A stretch of 14,554 nt of DNA. Origin: JAPLLS01 sp041309145. Its GTDB lineage: Bacteria > Omnitrophota > Gorgyraeia > Gygaellales > Profunditerraquicolaceae. The DNA is taken from positions 1-14,554 of the forward strand of contig JBFZAG010000051.1 in NCBI GenBank assembly GCA_041309145.1. Direction: 5' to 3'. Under the pieces are notes generated by a model. It was not told the origin of the DNA, ran no database searches, and saw nothing but the letters and a program-made list of their open reading frames with translations. A program made the position numbers and the translations under genes. Shown in pieces: positions 7,450 to 13,072 of this stretch (position 1 is its first letter; each line of letters opens with the position of its first letter).

Positions 7450-8046
7450 CTACTCGTCATGATCGCTGTCCTTCAATCCGGGCTCTACGGTCTTGCGAAA
7501 ATTTTCCCAGAATTTCATTCTTTTCTCTGAATCTTGCGGCGATAATGCCGGAAATTCCAGGAACGGGACTTTGATATTGTCTTTTGCCAGCTCTTCCGAT
7601 AATATCTCGGCCATAATCCCCATCAGGGCAGGCTCATCCGGGGAAGGATTATCCACCGGATTAGGGGATTCTGTCTGGTATTTATTGACTTTGTGCTTGC
7701 CCCAGTGTATGCCGCAGGTAGGGCTGTTCTCCAGCCCCAGAAAACAGGTTAAACGGTAATTATTCTTCATGAATTCTTTGACCATCAATAAAGGGGTTTT
7801 AAGAAGTTCCTTGCAATGATCACGGAAGAAAATACTGTCATACTGCTGCCTGCCCTGAGGATTACGCATCAGGCCCAGCGCGGTCGTCTCCGGACAAAGA
7901 TACTGGATGATCCCCACTTTTTTATCCATAAGGTAATCCACTATCTCCTTAGACAAGGGGAAATTCTGCCCCAGTATGTGCACCCGGCAATAGGGATTCA
8001 CTAAACACTGAGCTATGAGAATTATCTTTTTATCTTTTTTGCTCAT
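7450..8046 (-). CDS. TudS-related putative desulfidase (DUF523-like, CD3072-type)
   Basis: 198 residues. Conserved cysteines sit where TudS/DUF523 proteins bind a [4Fe-4S] cluster: C14 in AQCLVNP, C51 in LCPE, and C111 in ENSPTCGIH. IIQYLCPETTALGL and FLGLENSPTCG are typical. TudS removes sulfur from thiouracil; the natural substrate of this branch is not known, so a desulfidase or sulfur-handling role is inference. The C-terminal region (from about 165, SPQDSEKRMKFWENF and TVEPGL) lies beyond the core and is the segment found alone at 1568 and 9648. The ATG at 8046 has GGAG 8 bases upstream. It is the third gene of an operon, 14 bases after the preceding hypothetical. Confidence 0.82.
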   Translation of the reverse strand: MSKKDKKIILIAQCLVNPYCRVHILGQNFPLSKEIVDYLMDKKVGIIQYLCPETTALGLMRNPQGRQQYDSIFFRDHCKELLKTPLLMVKEFMKNNYRLTCFLGLENSPTCGIHWGKHKVNKYQTESPNPVDNPSPDEPALMGIMAEILSEELAKDNIKVPFLEFPALSPQDSEKRMKFWENFRKTVEPGLKDSDHDE

Positions 8047-8060
8047 GGCAAACTCTCCTT

Positions 8061-8576
8061 TTATAGCTTTCTACTATCGTATGCCCAATGAAGTATGGCC
8101 TGGCGCTGTTTCGGACGGCAAACCAGAGCTCCGCTGCCGCAGTTCTTCTTGATCTGGGCTATATGCCGCTGGATAGCCTTCCATCTTTTAATCTGACGCT
8201 CATCCTCTCCGGGCAGGCGCCTGCCCATATAATACCGGCAGTACCACTGAAACCATCCGCGGGGGTCATCTTTGTATATCCAACCTTTTTTTCTCCACAC
8301 AGAAAGCGGCTGGCTGGCGTTAACGCCGAAATAATTCAGTTTAGGATCATGCCTATCCGAGCATAGCTTTGCACGCGCATACCAGGACGCGGGAAATTCC
8401 TTCCGGCAATCGGTCATGTATTTCCCGCCGAACACGCCAAGCGCAAGCATCTGCTTCGGGGTTAATTCAGGCAAAAACTCAGGATCGAAATTCTTTCCGG
8501 CCGGTTCAATGAGCTCATAGCGGAAATCTTTCTGCATCAGGTCATTGACAACGATTGTCTTGCGGTTCCTCATCAT
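8061..8576 (-). CDS. conserved hypothetical protein with GWFQWYCRYYMGRR motif
   Basis: 171 residues, soluble, basic and rich in aromatics. The core DPRGWFQWYCRYYMGRR (about 104-120) followed by DERQIKRW, then NCGSG and CRPKQRQAILHWAYD near the C-terminus, recalls a conserved hypothetical family I have seen in varied organisms but cannot name. An N-terminal region PEFLPELTPKQMLALGVFGGKYM precedes it. No signal peptide or membrane segment is visible. Tryptophans, arginines and paired cysteines might suggest nucleic-acid or cofactor binding; that is speculation. The ATG at 8576 overlaps the stop of the PPOX gene (ATGA), so the two are coupled. The TudS-like gene follows after 14 bases. Confidence 0.75.
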   Translation of the reverse strand: MMRNRKTIVVNDLMQKDFRYELIEPAGKNFDPEFLPELTPKQMLALGVFGGKYMTDCRKEFPASWYARAKLCSDRHDPKLNYFGVNASQPLSVWRKKGWIYKDDPRGWFQWYCRYYMGRRLPGEDERQIKRWKAIQRHIAQIKKNCGSGALVCRPKQRQAILHWAYDSRKL

Positions 8577-8953
8577 TTTGCGCCGACCAGGGGCAGGGTT
8601 TTGTGCAGACGAAAATAAACCAGGAATTTATCCCCGCAGTAATGAGTGCACGGACAATATGCCTTGTGGCGCCGCATCATGGGTATCAAGGGGCTGTTTT
8701 TCTCTTCTTGGGTCTTTTTTATGTATAGTCTCATCCCCTTATATCCCGGTCCTGATTCCTGAAAAATATAGACCGCGTAAGGGTTCTTTTTAAGGTTGGC
8801 GTGGCTGAGCTTATCGGCCATTATAAAAGCCAGGGTTTTGGGGGTAATAAAGTGCGGCCGGGAATAGATTGCCGCATCCACCATGCCTTTTTTATCCGCA
8901 GTAGCAAGCACCCCGACCCCTTTTTGGGTATCAAAATAATCCTTCATCCGCAT
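8573..8953 (-). CDS. pyridoxamine 5'-phosphate oxidase-family (FMN split-barrel) protein
   Basis: 126 residues, the length of single-domain flavin reductase-like PPOX proteins. Seen: GVGVLATADKKGMVDAAIY at 12-30 (first strands of the split barrel), TLAFIMADKLSHANLKKNP at 40-58 (flavin-phosphate region), AVYIFQESGPGYKG at 60-73, and a closing strand FLVYFRLHKTLPLVG. An unusual cluster YCPCTHYC at 99-106 (C100, C102, C106) may bind metal. Probable role: FMN- or F420-dependent redox chemistry; substrate unknown. The ATG at 8953 has AGGAGG 4 bases upstream; a second ATG two codons later is possible. It is the first gene of a four-gene operon with a good promoter at 8979-9007. Confidence 0.86.
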   Translation of the reverse strand: MRMKDYFDTQKGVGVLATADKKGMVDAAIYSRPHFITPKTLAFIMADKLSHANLKKNPYAVYIFQESGPGYKGMRLYIKKTQEEKNSPLIPMMRRHKAYCPCTHYCGDKFLVYFRLHKTLPLVGAK

Positions 8954-8978
8954 AGCGCCTCCTTTGTTGAGATATTTT

Positions 8979-9007
8979 ATTATATATCCCGGGAATCAAA
9001 ATCCCAA
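8979..9007 (-). promoter_or_regulatory. sigma-70-type promoter for the PPOX operon
   Basis: On the minus strand TTGGGA (9002-9007), a 17-base spacer and a perfect TATAAT (8979-8984) lie 25 bases before the PPOX start codon. The -35 box overlaps the U-tract of the upstream terminator, so one operon ends where the next begins. Confidence 0.7.
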
Positions 9008-9040
9008 GAAAAAATAAATGCCGGGCGTATTACCCGGCAT
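9005..9040 (-). terminator. rho-independent terminator after the DUF378 gene
   Basis: A perfect 8-base stem ATGCCGGG/CCCGGCAT (9018-9025 with 9033-9040) with a 7-base loop is followed on the minus strand by TTTATTTTTTC. It lies 25 bases after the DUF378 stop codon. Confidence 0.87.
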
Positions 9041-9065
9041 CATAAACATTTCTAAAAGTTTTCTA

Positions 9066-9266
9066 TCACGCCACTTTTTTCAGCACAAAAAGCGCGTATA
9101 CCGCGGATAAGCCTACCAGGCTGTAGACAATGCGCGAGATCGCTGACATCGAACCGAAGATCGCCGCGACCAAATCAAAATTAAAGAACCCCACCAGCCC
9201 CCAATTCAAGCCTCCTACGATAAGCAAGATCATCGCTATCCAATCCACAGGATTCAGCTTTGCCAT
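9066..9266 (-). CDS. DUF378 small membrane protein
   Basis: 66 residues, a complete DUF378 (YuzA-like) protein. It has two transmembrane segments, about 8-28 (DWIAMILLIVGGLNWGLVG) and 44-64 (SRIVYSLVGLSAVYALFVL). The GGLNWGLVGFFNFDLVA stretch is the family signature. Function is unknown. The ATG at 9266 is preceded by GGAGG, which overlaps the stop codon of the cysteine-rich gene 10 bases upstream. The pair sits between its own promoter and a strong terminator, so it is a small stand-alone unit. Confidence 0.9.
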   Translation of the reverse strand: MAKLNPVDWIAMILLIVGGLNWGLVGFFNFDLVAAIFGSMSAISRIVYSLVGLSAVYALFVLKKVA

Positions 9267-9276
9267 TCACTCCTCC

Positions 9277-9387
9277 TTATTCCTTACAGGTACAATCGTC
9301 TGATTTTTTTCCGCAGCCGCTGCAAACACCGTTTTTAATCGACTTTCCGCATTTCTTGCACGGAGAACATCCGCATGTCTGGCACAT
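9277..9387 (-). CDS. 36-residue cysteine-rich, zinc-ribbon/metallothionein-like protein
   Basis: 36 residues with nine cysteines (2, 5, 7, 10, 13, 22, 25, 32, 34), spaced CxxCxC, CxxC, CxxC and CxC. It starts MCQTCGCSPCKKCGKSI, and the middle reads CSGCGKK. The density and spacing fit a metal-binding mini-protein, either a zinc ribbon (two CxxC pairs) or a small metallothionein. AGGAGG lies 3 bases before the ATG at 9387, and the stop is 10 bases before DUF378, in a shared operon. It may buffer metal or act as a small redox or zinc protein for its neighbour; there is no proof of function. Confidence 0.8.
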   Translation of the reverse strand: MCQTCGCSPCKKCGKSIKNGVCSGCGKKSDDCTCKE

Positions 9388-9409
9388 ATTCCTCCTTTTT
9401 TATACATTT

Positions 9410-9437
9410 ATCTTAACAGCAGTAAAATATTTGCCAA
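9410..9437 (-). promoter_or_regulatory. probable promoter for the Cys-rich/DUF378 operon
   Basis: On the minus strand TTGGCA (9432-9437), a 16-base spacer and TAAGAT (9410-9415) lie about 23 bases before the ATG. The -35 box is good and the -10 box is 4 of 6. No other candidate is as well placed. Confidence 0.45.
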
Positions 9438-9500
9438 TAGGCTAATCCCTCTTTTTTTTGACTTTATTCCACCACGGCTAAAAGCCTTGGTTTTAATCTA

Positions 9501-9647
9501 CTATTTCCCGTGCCCCCCGATCACTCCGATGAAGTGGTCGGCGCAGGTTTTTAGTTTGTGCTCCCCTACTCCGAAGATCTCGGAGAAGGCGGTTTTGGTG
9601 GTGGATTTGTTGGTGGCTTTGTGACGGAGAAATTCGAAAAAGTTTGG
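9501..9647 (-). pseudogene. RecQ helicase C-terminal (HRDC) remnant
   Basis: 48 codons and a TAG at 9501-9503. Residues 20-43 contain AFSEIFGVGEHKLKTCADHF followed by IGVI and a GGH tail. This is the last part of an HRDC domain as at the end of RecQ (compare E. coli MLSVNGVGMRKLERFGKPF). Residues 4-9 (FEFLRH) resemble the first HRDC helix, so an internal deletion is likely. No start codon, ribosome site or helicase core is present. It is joined in frame to the stop codon of the TudS tail upstream. Together these explain most of the 436-base gap between the TspO gene and the cysteine-rich gene. Confidence 0.7.
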
Positions 9648-9743
9648 CTAAGTTTGTTCTGATTTTCCCGGAAGCTCCGGCTCTATAGTTTTAAGCAGGT
9701 CATCCCGAAATTTATTTACTTTTCCTGAATCTTGCGGCGATAA
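9648..9743 (-). pseudogene. orphan C-terminal tail of a TudS-related gene (copy 2)
   Basis: 31 codons and a TAG reading LSPQDSGKVNKFRDDL and then KTIEPELPGK. It matches the end of the intact gene at 7450 (SPQDSEKRMKFWENF, TVEPGL) and the copy at 1568. A TAA stands directly before the first leucine codon, so nothing upstream is in frame. The tryptophan is lost and E/R changes suggest drift, but the frame is still intact. No start codon is present. Confidence 0.7.
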
Positions 9744-9790
9744 TTATTCTTGTCAGAATATCCATTGCCTTTAAAAACTGTGTTTTATGA

Positions 9791-9812
9791 CAGCTCGCGG
9801 GCCGCGAAGCTG
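9791..9812. other. GC-rich hairpin after tspO
   Basis: A 9-base stem CAGCTCGCG with a matching CGCG-AGCTG arm (one bulged base) and a 3-base loop lies 11 bases after the tspO stop. No T-run follows on the minus strand; on the plus strand TTTTT comes about 9 bases later. It could be a weak or rho-assisted terminator for tspO. Confidence 0.4.
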
Positions 9813-9823
9813 GAGTTCTGTTT

Positions 9824-10285
9824 TTAGTTTAATACTAAAAACGCCAGATTAAGCACAAGCGCGAAACCTACCCAAATGATATACGGGATCAATAAATAAC
9901 CGGCCGGTTTCGAAAGACGGAAAAAAACTTGCATTGTCCTGAGTATTGATAACCATAAGATGACAATGACGACCAAACCTCCGATTATAGACCTGCCGCC
10001 GAAGAAAACTATCGACCAGAAAGTGTTCAGACCCAGCTGGATCAGGAACATCCCCAGAGCAGCTTTCACTCCGTTGCTATATAAACCTTTACGCCAGACA
10101 AGAAATGCTGCAATCCCCATCAGAATATAGAGCAAAGTCCAGACAGGCCCAAATATCCAATTCGGCGGGTTAAAGGGCGGTTTTCTTAAATACAGATACC
10201 ACTCAGAAATTGATTGTCTGGTGAACAGCGCCCCGGCTATTCCCGCGCACTGACAAATTAATATACTTATGACCAGCTTCAACAT
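9824..10285 (-). CDS. tspO: TspO/MBR family tryptophan-rich sensory protein
   Basis: 153 residues, five transmembrane helices, the usual length for bacterial TspO, which binds porphyrins and is linked to oxidative and light stress. Seen: the signature WYLYLRKPPFNPPNWIFG followed by PVWTLLYILMGIA (about residues 30-62), GLNTFWSIVFFG near 96-107, and a last helix ending NLAFLVLN. A longer frame opens with GTG 11 codons upstream, but AAGGGG stands 7 bases before the ATG at 10285, which sets the start. It follows the methyltransferase after 47 bases and is probably in the same transcript. The ligand cannot be told from sequence. Confidence 0.94.
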   Translation of the reverse strand: MLKLVISILICQCAGIAGALFTRQSISEWYLYLRKPPFNPPNWIFGPVWTLLYILMGIAAFLVWRKGLYSNGVKAALGMFLIQLGLNTFWSIVFFGGRSIIGGLVVIVILWLSILRTMQVFFRLSKPAGYLLIPYIIWVGFALVLNLAFLVLN

Positions 10286-10332
10286 TATGCACCCCTTTTC
10301 ACCCTCAGTGCTCAGCACACTCAGCCAAACAA

Positions 10333-11091
10333 TTATTTTTCCGCGACAACCAGCATCTCAAAATCATCTGTCGTCAGTTTATCCTTCCTGGAAAATGCGC
10401 CGAGCTTTGCCCCGAAAATATCGATTTTCTTATATCCCAGCGATTTCAAAAGCCAGGTTATTTCGCTCGGCAGATAATAACGCTCATTGCATTTTAATTC
10501 TTTTTTATTCCCTGCATCATCCTCGAAGGCTACTGTGTTGTGGTCCCGGAACGTCATCAGATCGAAAGAACAATCTTTACACGCTGAATTGCCTTCTTTG
10601 GCCGCGGCTTCATAAAATTCTTTAACGGAATGAAACAGCGGGAATAATCCGTTTAAAGCAGTAAATATAAGCTTGCCCTTAACTTTTAACGCCTTTGTCG
10701 CGTTTTTAAGTATTTCGAAATTCATCTCATCCGTTTCCATCAAAGAAAAACCGCCTTCACAGAGCATGATCGCGGCGTCGAATTCGCCAACAAAGGGAAG
10801 ATTCCTGGCGTCATGTTTTTGAAAATCGATTTTTAAATCGGATTGTTTTGCTTTTTCTTTTGCATAATTAAGCTGAGATTCGGATAAATCGATCCCCGTA
10901 ACTTGATAACCTCTTCTAGTAAGCTCGATCGAATGCCTGCCGGTTCCACATCCGACATCAATGACCTTTAGCGATTTACTGGCCAACTCCTGTTCGATAA
11001 AATCGCATTCCCCAAGTGTCCCTTGAACGTAACATTCTTTATCGTATTTCTGCGCATAATTCTCAAATAATGATTCGTACCATTGTTTCAT
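10333..11091 (-). CDS. class I SAM-dependent methyltransferase
   Basis: 252 residues with a complete Rossmann methyltransferase core. Motif I is VIDVGCGTGRHSIELT at 43-58; the acidic SAM-ribose residue follows in GYQVTGIDLSESQL; DAAIMLCEGGFSLM is motif II/post-II. The C-terminal part (about 150-250) has FHSVKEFYEAA, KDCSFD and a closing strand FEMLVVAEK. The substrate is unknown; the general type is the Methyltransf_25/11 group. The ATG at 11091 has GGAGG 10 bases upstream and overlaps, as ATGA, the stop of a short open frame in the preceding debris. tspO follows after 47 bases. Confidence 0.88.
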   Translation of the reverse strand: MKQWYESLFENYAQKYDKECYVQGTLGECDFIEQELASKSLKVIDVGCGTGRHSIELTRRGYQVTGIDLSESQLNYAKEKAKQSDLKIDFQKHDARNLPFVGEFDAAIMLCEGGFSLMETDEMNFEILKNATKALKVKGKLIFTALNGLFPLFHSVKEFYEAAAKEGNSACKDCSFDLMTFRDHNTVAFEDDAGNKKELKCNERYYLPSEITWLLKSLGYKKIDIFGAKLGAFSRKDKLTTDDFEMLVVAEK

Positions 11092-11142
11092 CTTATTTTA
11101 TCCTCCGAGTCGACGAAGCGGGAAAAATCTCTGTTGATTTCC

Positions 11143-11328
11143 TCAAGCGGCTGGCCGAACTCTTGCCCTAATGCGTTTCGCCAACTTGCCGGCGGTCTTA
11201 GCAATAAAACCGGCCGCGTATTTTCCGATCACGAATATCAGCACGGCATACGCCAAACCCAGCCCGAACTGGATCAGAAAATTGACAGCTTTATCCAGTG
11301 AATTATGCCTTCCGAAAAGCCAAATATT
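11143..11328 (-). pseudogene. MscS-like channel N-terminal fragment
   Basis: 61 codons with no ATG, GTG or TTG at a sensible place, ended by TGA at 11143. The frame reads WLFGRHNSLDKAVNFL, then GLGLAYAVLIFVIGKYAAGF, then AKTAGKLAKRIR: one hydrophobic helix followed by a basic amphipathic stretch, as in the first transmembrane helix of MscS-family mechanosensitive channels. The pore helix and beta domain are absent. It begins at the mscL terminator and ends before the methyltransferase. Another frame over 11088-11190 (ASWRNALGQEFGQPLEEI) ends as ATGA on the methyltransferase start and may be a second fragment. The 326-base gap between mscL and the methyltransferase holds only these and the terminator. 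Confidence 0.5.
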
Positions 11329-11332
11329 AAAA

Positions 11333-11384
11333 TGGGGGGCTTTTTAGATCCCCAAAAGGAAGCCCCCCACTTTTAAAAATTTTT
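11333..11384. terminator. bidirectional rho-independent terminator after mscL
   Basis: A perfect 10-base stem TGGGGGGCTT/AAGCCCCCCA (11333-11342 with 11360-11369) with a 17-base loop lies about 50 bases after the mscL stop. On the minus strand TTTTAATATTT follows; on the plus strand CTTTTAAAAATTTTTT follows. All genes here run on the minus strand, so it mainly ends mscL transcripts. Confidence 0.88.
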
Positions 11385-11417
11385 TCCAGTCCTGCCTGAT
11401 TCGCAAACGAAAATTAT

Positions 11418-11753
11418 CTACTTTGCCGGAGCTTGTTTCTTTTTTAAAGTGTTGACCCCTTTCACCACCAGAAAAATCGACAAGGCGACTATTATAAAAT
11501 CGATCGTGGTGTTGATAAACAGCCCGTAATTAAGGGTGACCGCCGGGACTTCCGGGGAAGGCGCTGCTTTAAGGACTACTTTCAGATTTTTGAAATCAAC
11601 ACCGCCCAACAACAATCCTATAGGCGGCATGATCACATCGGTGACCAAAGAAGTGATTATTTTACCAAAAGCGGCTCCGATAATGATACCTACGGCCATA
11701 TCTACGGCATTACCTTTTACGGCAAAATCTTTGAATTCCTGGACGATTGACAT
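11418..11753 (-). CDS. mscL: MscL large-conductance mechanosensitive channel
   Basis: 111 residues. Two transmembrane helices line and support a pentameric pore that opens at high membrane tension to release solutes. Seen: the N-terminal amphipathic helix MSIVQEFKDFAVKGN, the pore helix AVDMAVGIIIGAAFGKIITS, the TDVIMPPIGLLLGGVDF loop, and the second helix from YGLFINTTIDFIIVA to about residue 100. It ends soon after the KKK following TM2, so the cytoplasmic helix bundle of longer MscL proteins (E. coli has 136 residues) is missing; the pore itself is complete. The ATG at 11753 has AAGGAG 6 bases upstream. It has its own promoter, a leader inverted repeat and a terminator, so it is monocistronic. 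Confidence 0.95.
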   Translation of the reverse strand: MSIVQEFKDFAVKGNAVDMAVGIIIGAAFGKIITSLVTDVIMPPIGLLLGGVDFKNLKVVLKAAPSPEVPAVTLNYGLFINTTIDFIIVALSIFLVVKGVNTLKKKQAPAK

Positions 11754-11774
11754 ACCTTGCTCCTTCCGTTATTA

Positions 11775-11792
11775 CGGGATACCGCTATCCCG
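11775..11792. promoter_or_regulatory. inverted repeat in the mscL leader
   Basis: A perfect 7-base inverted repeat CGGGATA-ccgc-TATCCCG lies between the -10 box and the mscL ribosome site. It could be an operator or a 5'-leader hairpin that modulates translation. No T-run follows it. Confidence 0.5.
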
Positions 11793-11802
11793 CAGAAATT
11801 AT

Positions 11803-11829
11803 ATTTTACCACTAAAACCGCTTTGTCAA
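11803..11829 (-). promoter_or_regulatory. sigma-70-type promoter for mscL
   Basis: On the minus strand a perfect TTGACA (11824-11829) is followed after 15 bases by TAAAAT (11803-11808). TATAAT at 11798-11803 is also present but 20 bases away. The sequence is AT-rich and lies 50 bases before the start codon. Confidence 0.6.
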
Positions 11830-11911
11830 CACAAAATATCTCTCGTGCCCTGCCTCTTCAGGAAATTTCCCCTTGCACTTCACGGCTGGCCCTATCGGTA
11901 TAATTTGCGAG

Positions 11912-12568
11912 CTATCTTTTGTTTGATCTCTCCAGATAATAGGCGCTGAAACTCGCAGCGGCGCAAATAGCTAAAACAATAAACCAAACATTTATCAGAC
12001 TTATCCTGCCCGCTAAAACCTTATAAATACCGTTAAGGCCGAATAATACAAAGATAACCGCGCTGCCCCACTTGATCTTTTTCTCCGGGATATGTTTGCG
12101 CAAAACTATCCCGAAAACAATGCCTATAGCATCCGCGGCCACCATGCCCAGAGTAGTGCCCATAAGCACGCTGAACATATTTTGATACTTGACCGCCAGG
12201 CTGACGGTAGCCAGCTGGGTCTTGTCTCCCATTTCCGCCAGAAAAAAAGCGGTCCCTACGGTCAGAACAGGGCCGAACCGGCTTTCTTTACAACTTTCTT
12301 CTTCCAGCTTATCGCCCCGGATAGTCCATAACCCGAAAATAATAAAAGAAAGAGCTGCGGCAAATGAGATGATATCCATCGGAACAAATGTGGTGAGAAA
12401 ATGTCCGGCCGCTACCGCCAGCGCGTGGTTCAAGATGGTCGCCAAAAATACCGCCAGCAGGACTTTCTGCCAGCTGTATTTTGCGGCAAAAGCCATAGCC
12501 AGAAGCTGGGTTTTATCTCCCATTTCAGCCAGAACCACGAACAAAAAAGAAGCTGCTAACGCGGCCAT
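11912..12568 (-). CDS. GDT1/UPF0016 (TMEM165-type) cation exporter
   Basis: 218 residues, about six or seven transmembrane helices in two homologous halves. Each half has the family signature EMGDKTQ, at residues 15-21 and 112-118, which forms the cation site. Known of the family: Mn2+ (also Ca2+) transport in exchange for protons; bacterial members such as MneA export manganese. A TTG 16 codons upstream keeps the frame open, but it lies inside a hairpin; the ATG at 12568 gives the normal short N-terminus before EMGDKTQ, with AAGGGG about 12 bases upstream. I looked for a yybP-ykoY manganese riboswitch in the 118 bases upstream and found no clear match. Confidence 0.9.
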   Translation of the reverse strand: MAALAASFLFVVLAEMGDKTQLLAMAFAAKYSWQKVLLAVFLATILNHALAVAAGHFLTTFVPMDIISFAAALSFIIFGLWTIRGDKLEEESCKESRFGPVLTVGTAFFLAEMGDKTQLATVSLAVKYQNMFSVLMGTTLGMVAADAIGIVFGIVLRKHIPEKKIKWGSAVIFVLFGLNGIYKVLAGRISLINVWFIVLAICAAASFSAYYLERSNKR

Positions 12569-12586
12569 GCCGATCTTTTTCCCCTT

Positions 12587-12621
12587 AAAAACCGTTAAAC
12601 CTCGGAGCGCCTCCAAGGTTT
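12587..12621 (-). terminator. hairpin between response regulator and GDT1 gene, probable terminator
   Basis: An 11-base stem AAACCTTGGAG/CTCCGAGGTTT (one G-U pair, 3-base loop; 12597-12607 with 12611-12621) is followed on the minus strand by AACGGTTTTT. The T-run starts 5 bases after the stem, so termination may be partial. It could also be a leader structure of the exporter gene. Confidence 0.5.
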
Positions 12622-12686
12622 AATGATTTATTTTCTTAAAATTCACTGGTCTATCTGCAATTAACCGCCCGGTTCCAGCCAGAGGA

Positions 12687-13070
12687 TTACCGTTTGATCA
12701 TGTTATTCTTGATAAAAGCGATCAACTGTCCCACGGTGACCGGCTTGGCTATAAAAGGATGTCCGGCTATTCTGTCGCCTTTAGGATTGACCTCGTATTC
12801 TCTGACCAGGGCGGTCAAAAAACCTACAGGAATATCTTTAAGCTGTTTATCTTCCTGAAGCAGATGGGCCACCTCTCCGCCGTCCATGTCCGGCATAACT
12901 ACGTCCAATAAAATAAAGTCCGGCTTGAATTCCCGGGCTGCCGGGACCGCCCGCGCGCCCTTAGTTTCTATCCACACTTCATATTCTCCGGTATCCTCCA
13001 GGTTCATCTTGACCAGCTTCCCGAAACTTTCCTCATCATCGACGATCAGAATCTTCTTTTTTACCTGCAT
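12687..13070 (-). CDS. single-domain response regulator (REC)
   Basis: 127 residues, one CheY-like receiver domain and no output domain. Phosphorylation-site residues are complete: D11-D12 in LIVDDEE, phosphoacceptor D56 in ILLDVVMPDMDG, T86 in FLTA, and K109 in FIAKPV. It probably relays phosphate or binds a partner protein rather than DNA. The ATG at 13070 has GGAGG 7 bases upstream, inside the end of the histidine kinase gene, and only 2 bases separate the two genes. The kinase next door is the obvious partner. A probable terminator follows. Confidence 0.93.
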   Translation of the reverse strand: MQVKKKILIVDDEESFGKLVKMNLEDTGEYEVWIETKGARAVPAAREFKPDFILLDVVMPDMDGGEVAHLLQEDKQLKDIPVGFLTALVREYEVNPKGDRIAGHPFIAKPVTVGQLIAFIKNNMIKR

Positions 13071-13072
13071 CT

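Noticed and set aside
9472..9494. Hairpin CCACGGC/GCCTTGG followed by TTTT on the plus strand
   Set aside because: Short stem with a mismatch, oriented for the plus strand where no gene ends; it may be chance.
12189..12623. Plus-strand open frame of 144 codons opposite the GDT1 gene
   Set aside because: Antisense shadow of a conserved two-repeat membrane protein; composition is biased and no family is recognisable.
12569..12686. Possible yybP-ykoY manganese riboswitch before the GDT1 gene
   Set aside because: Only one simple stem with a T-run is present; the conserved riboswitch loops are not seen.
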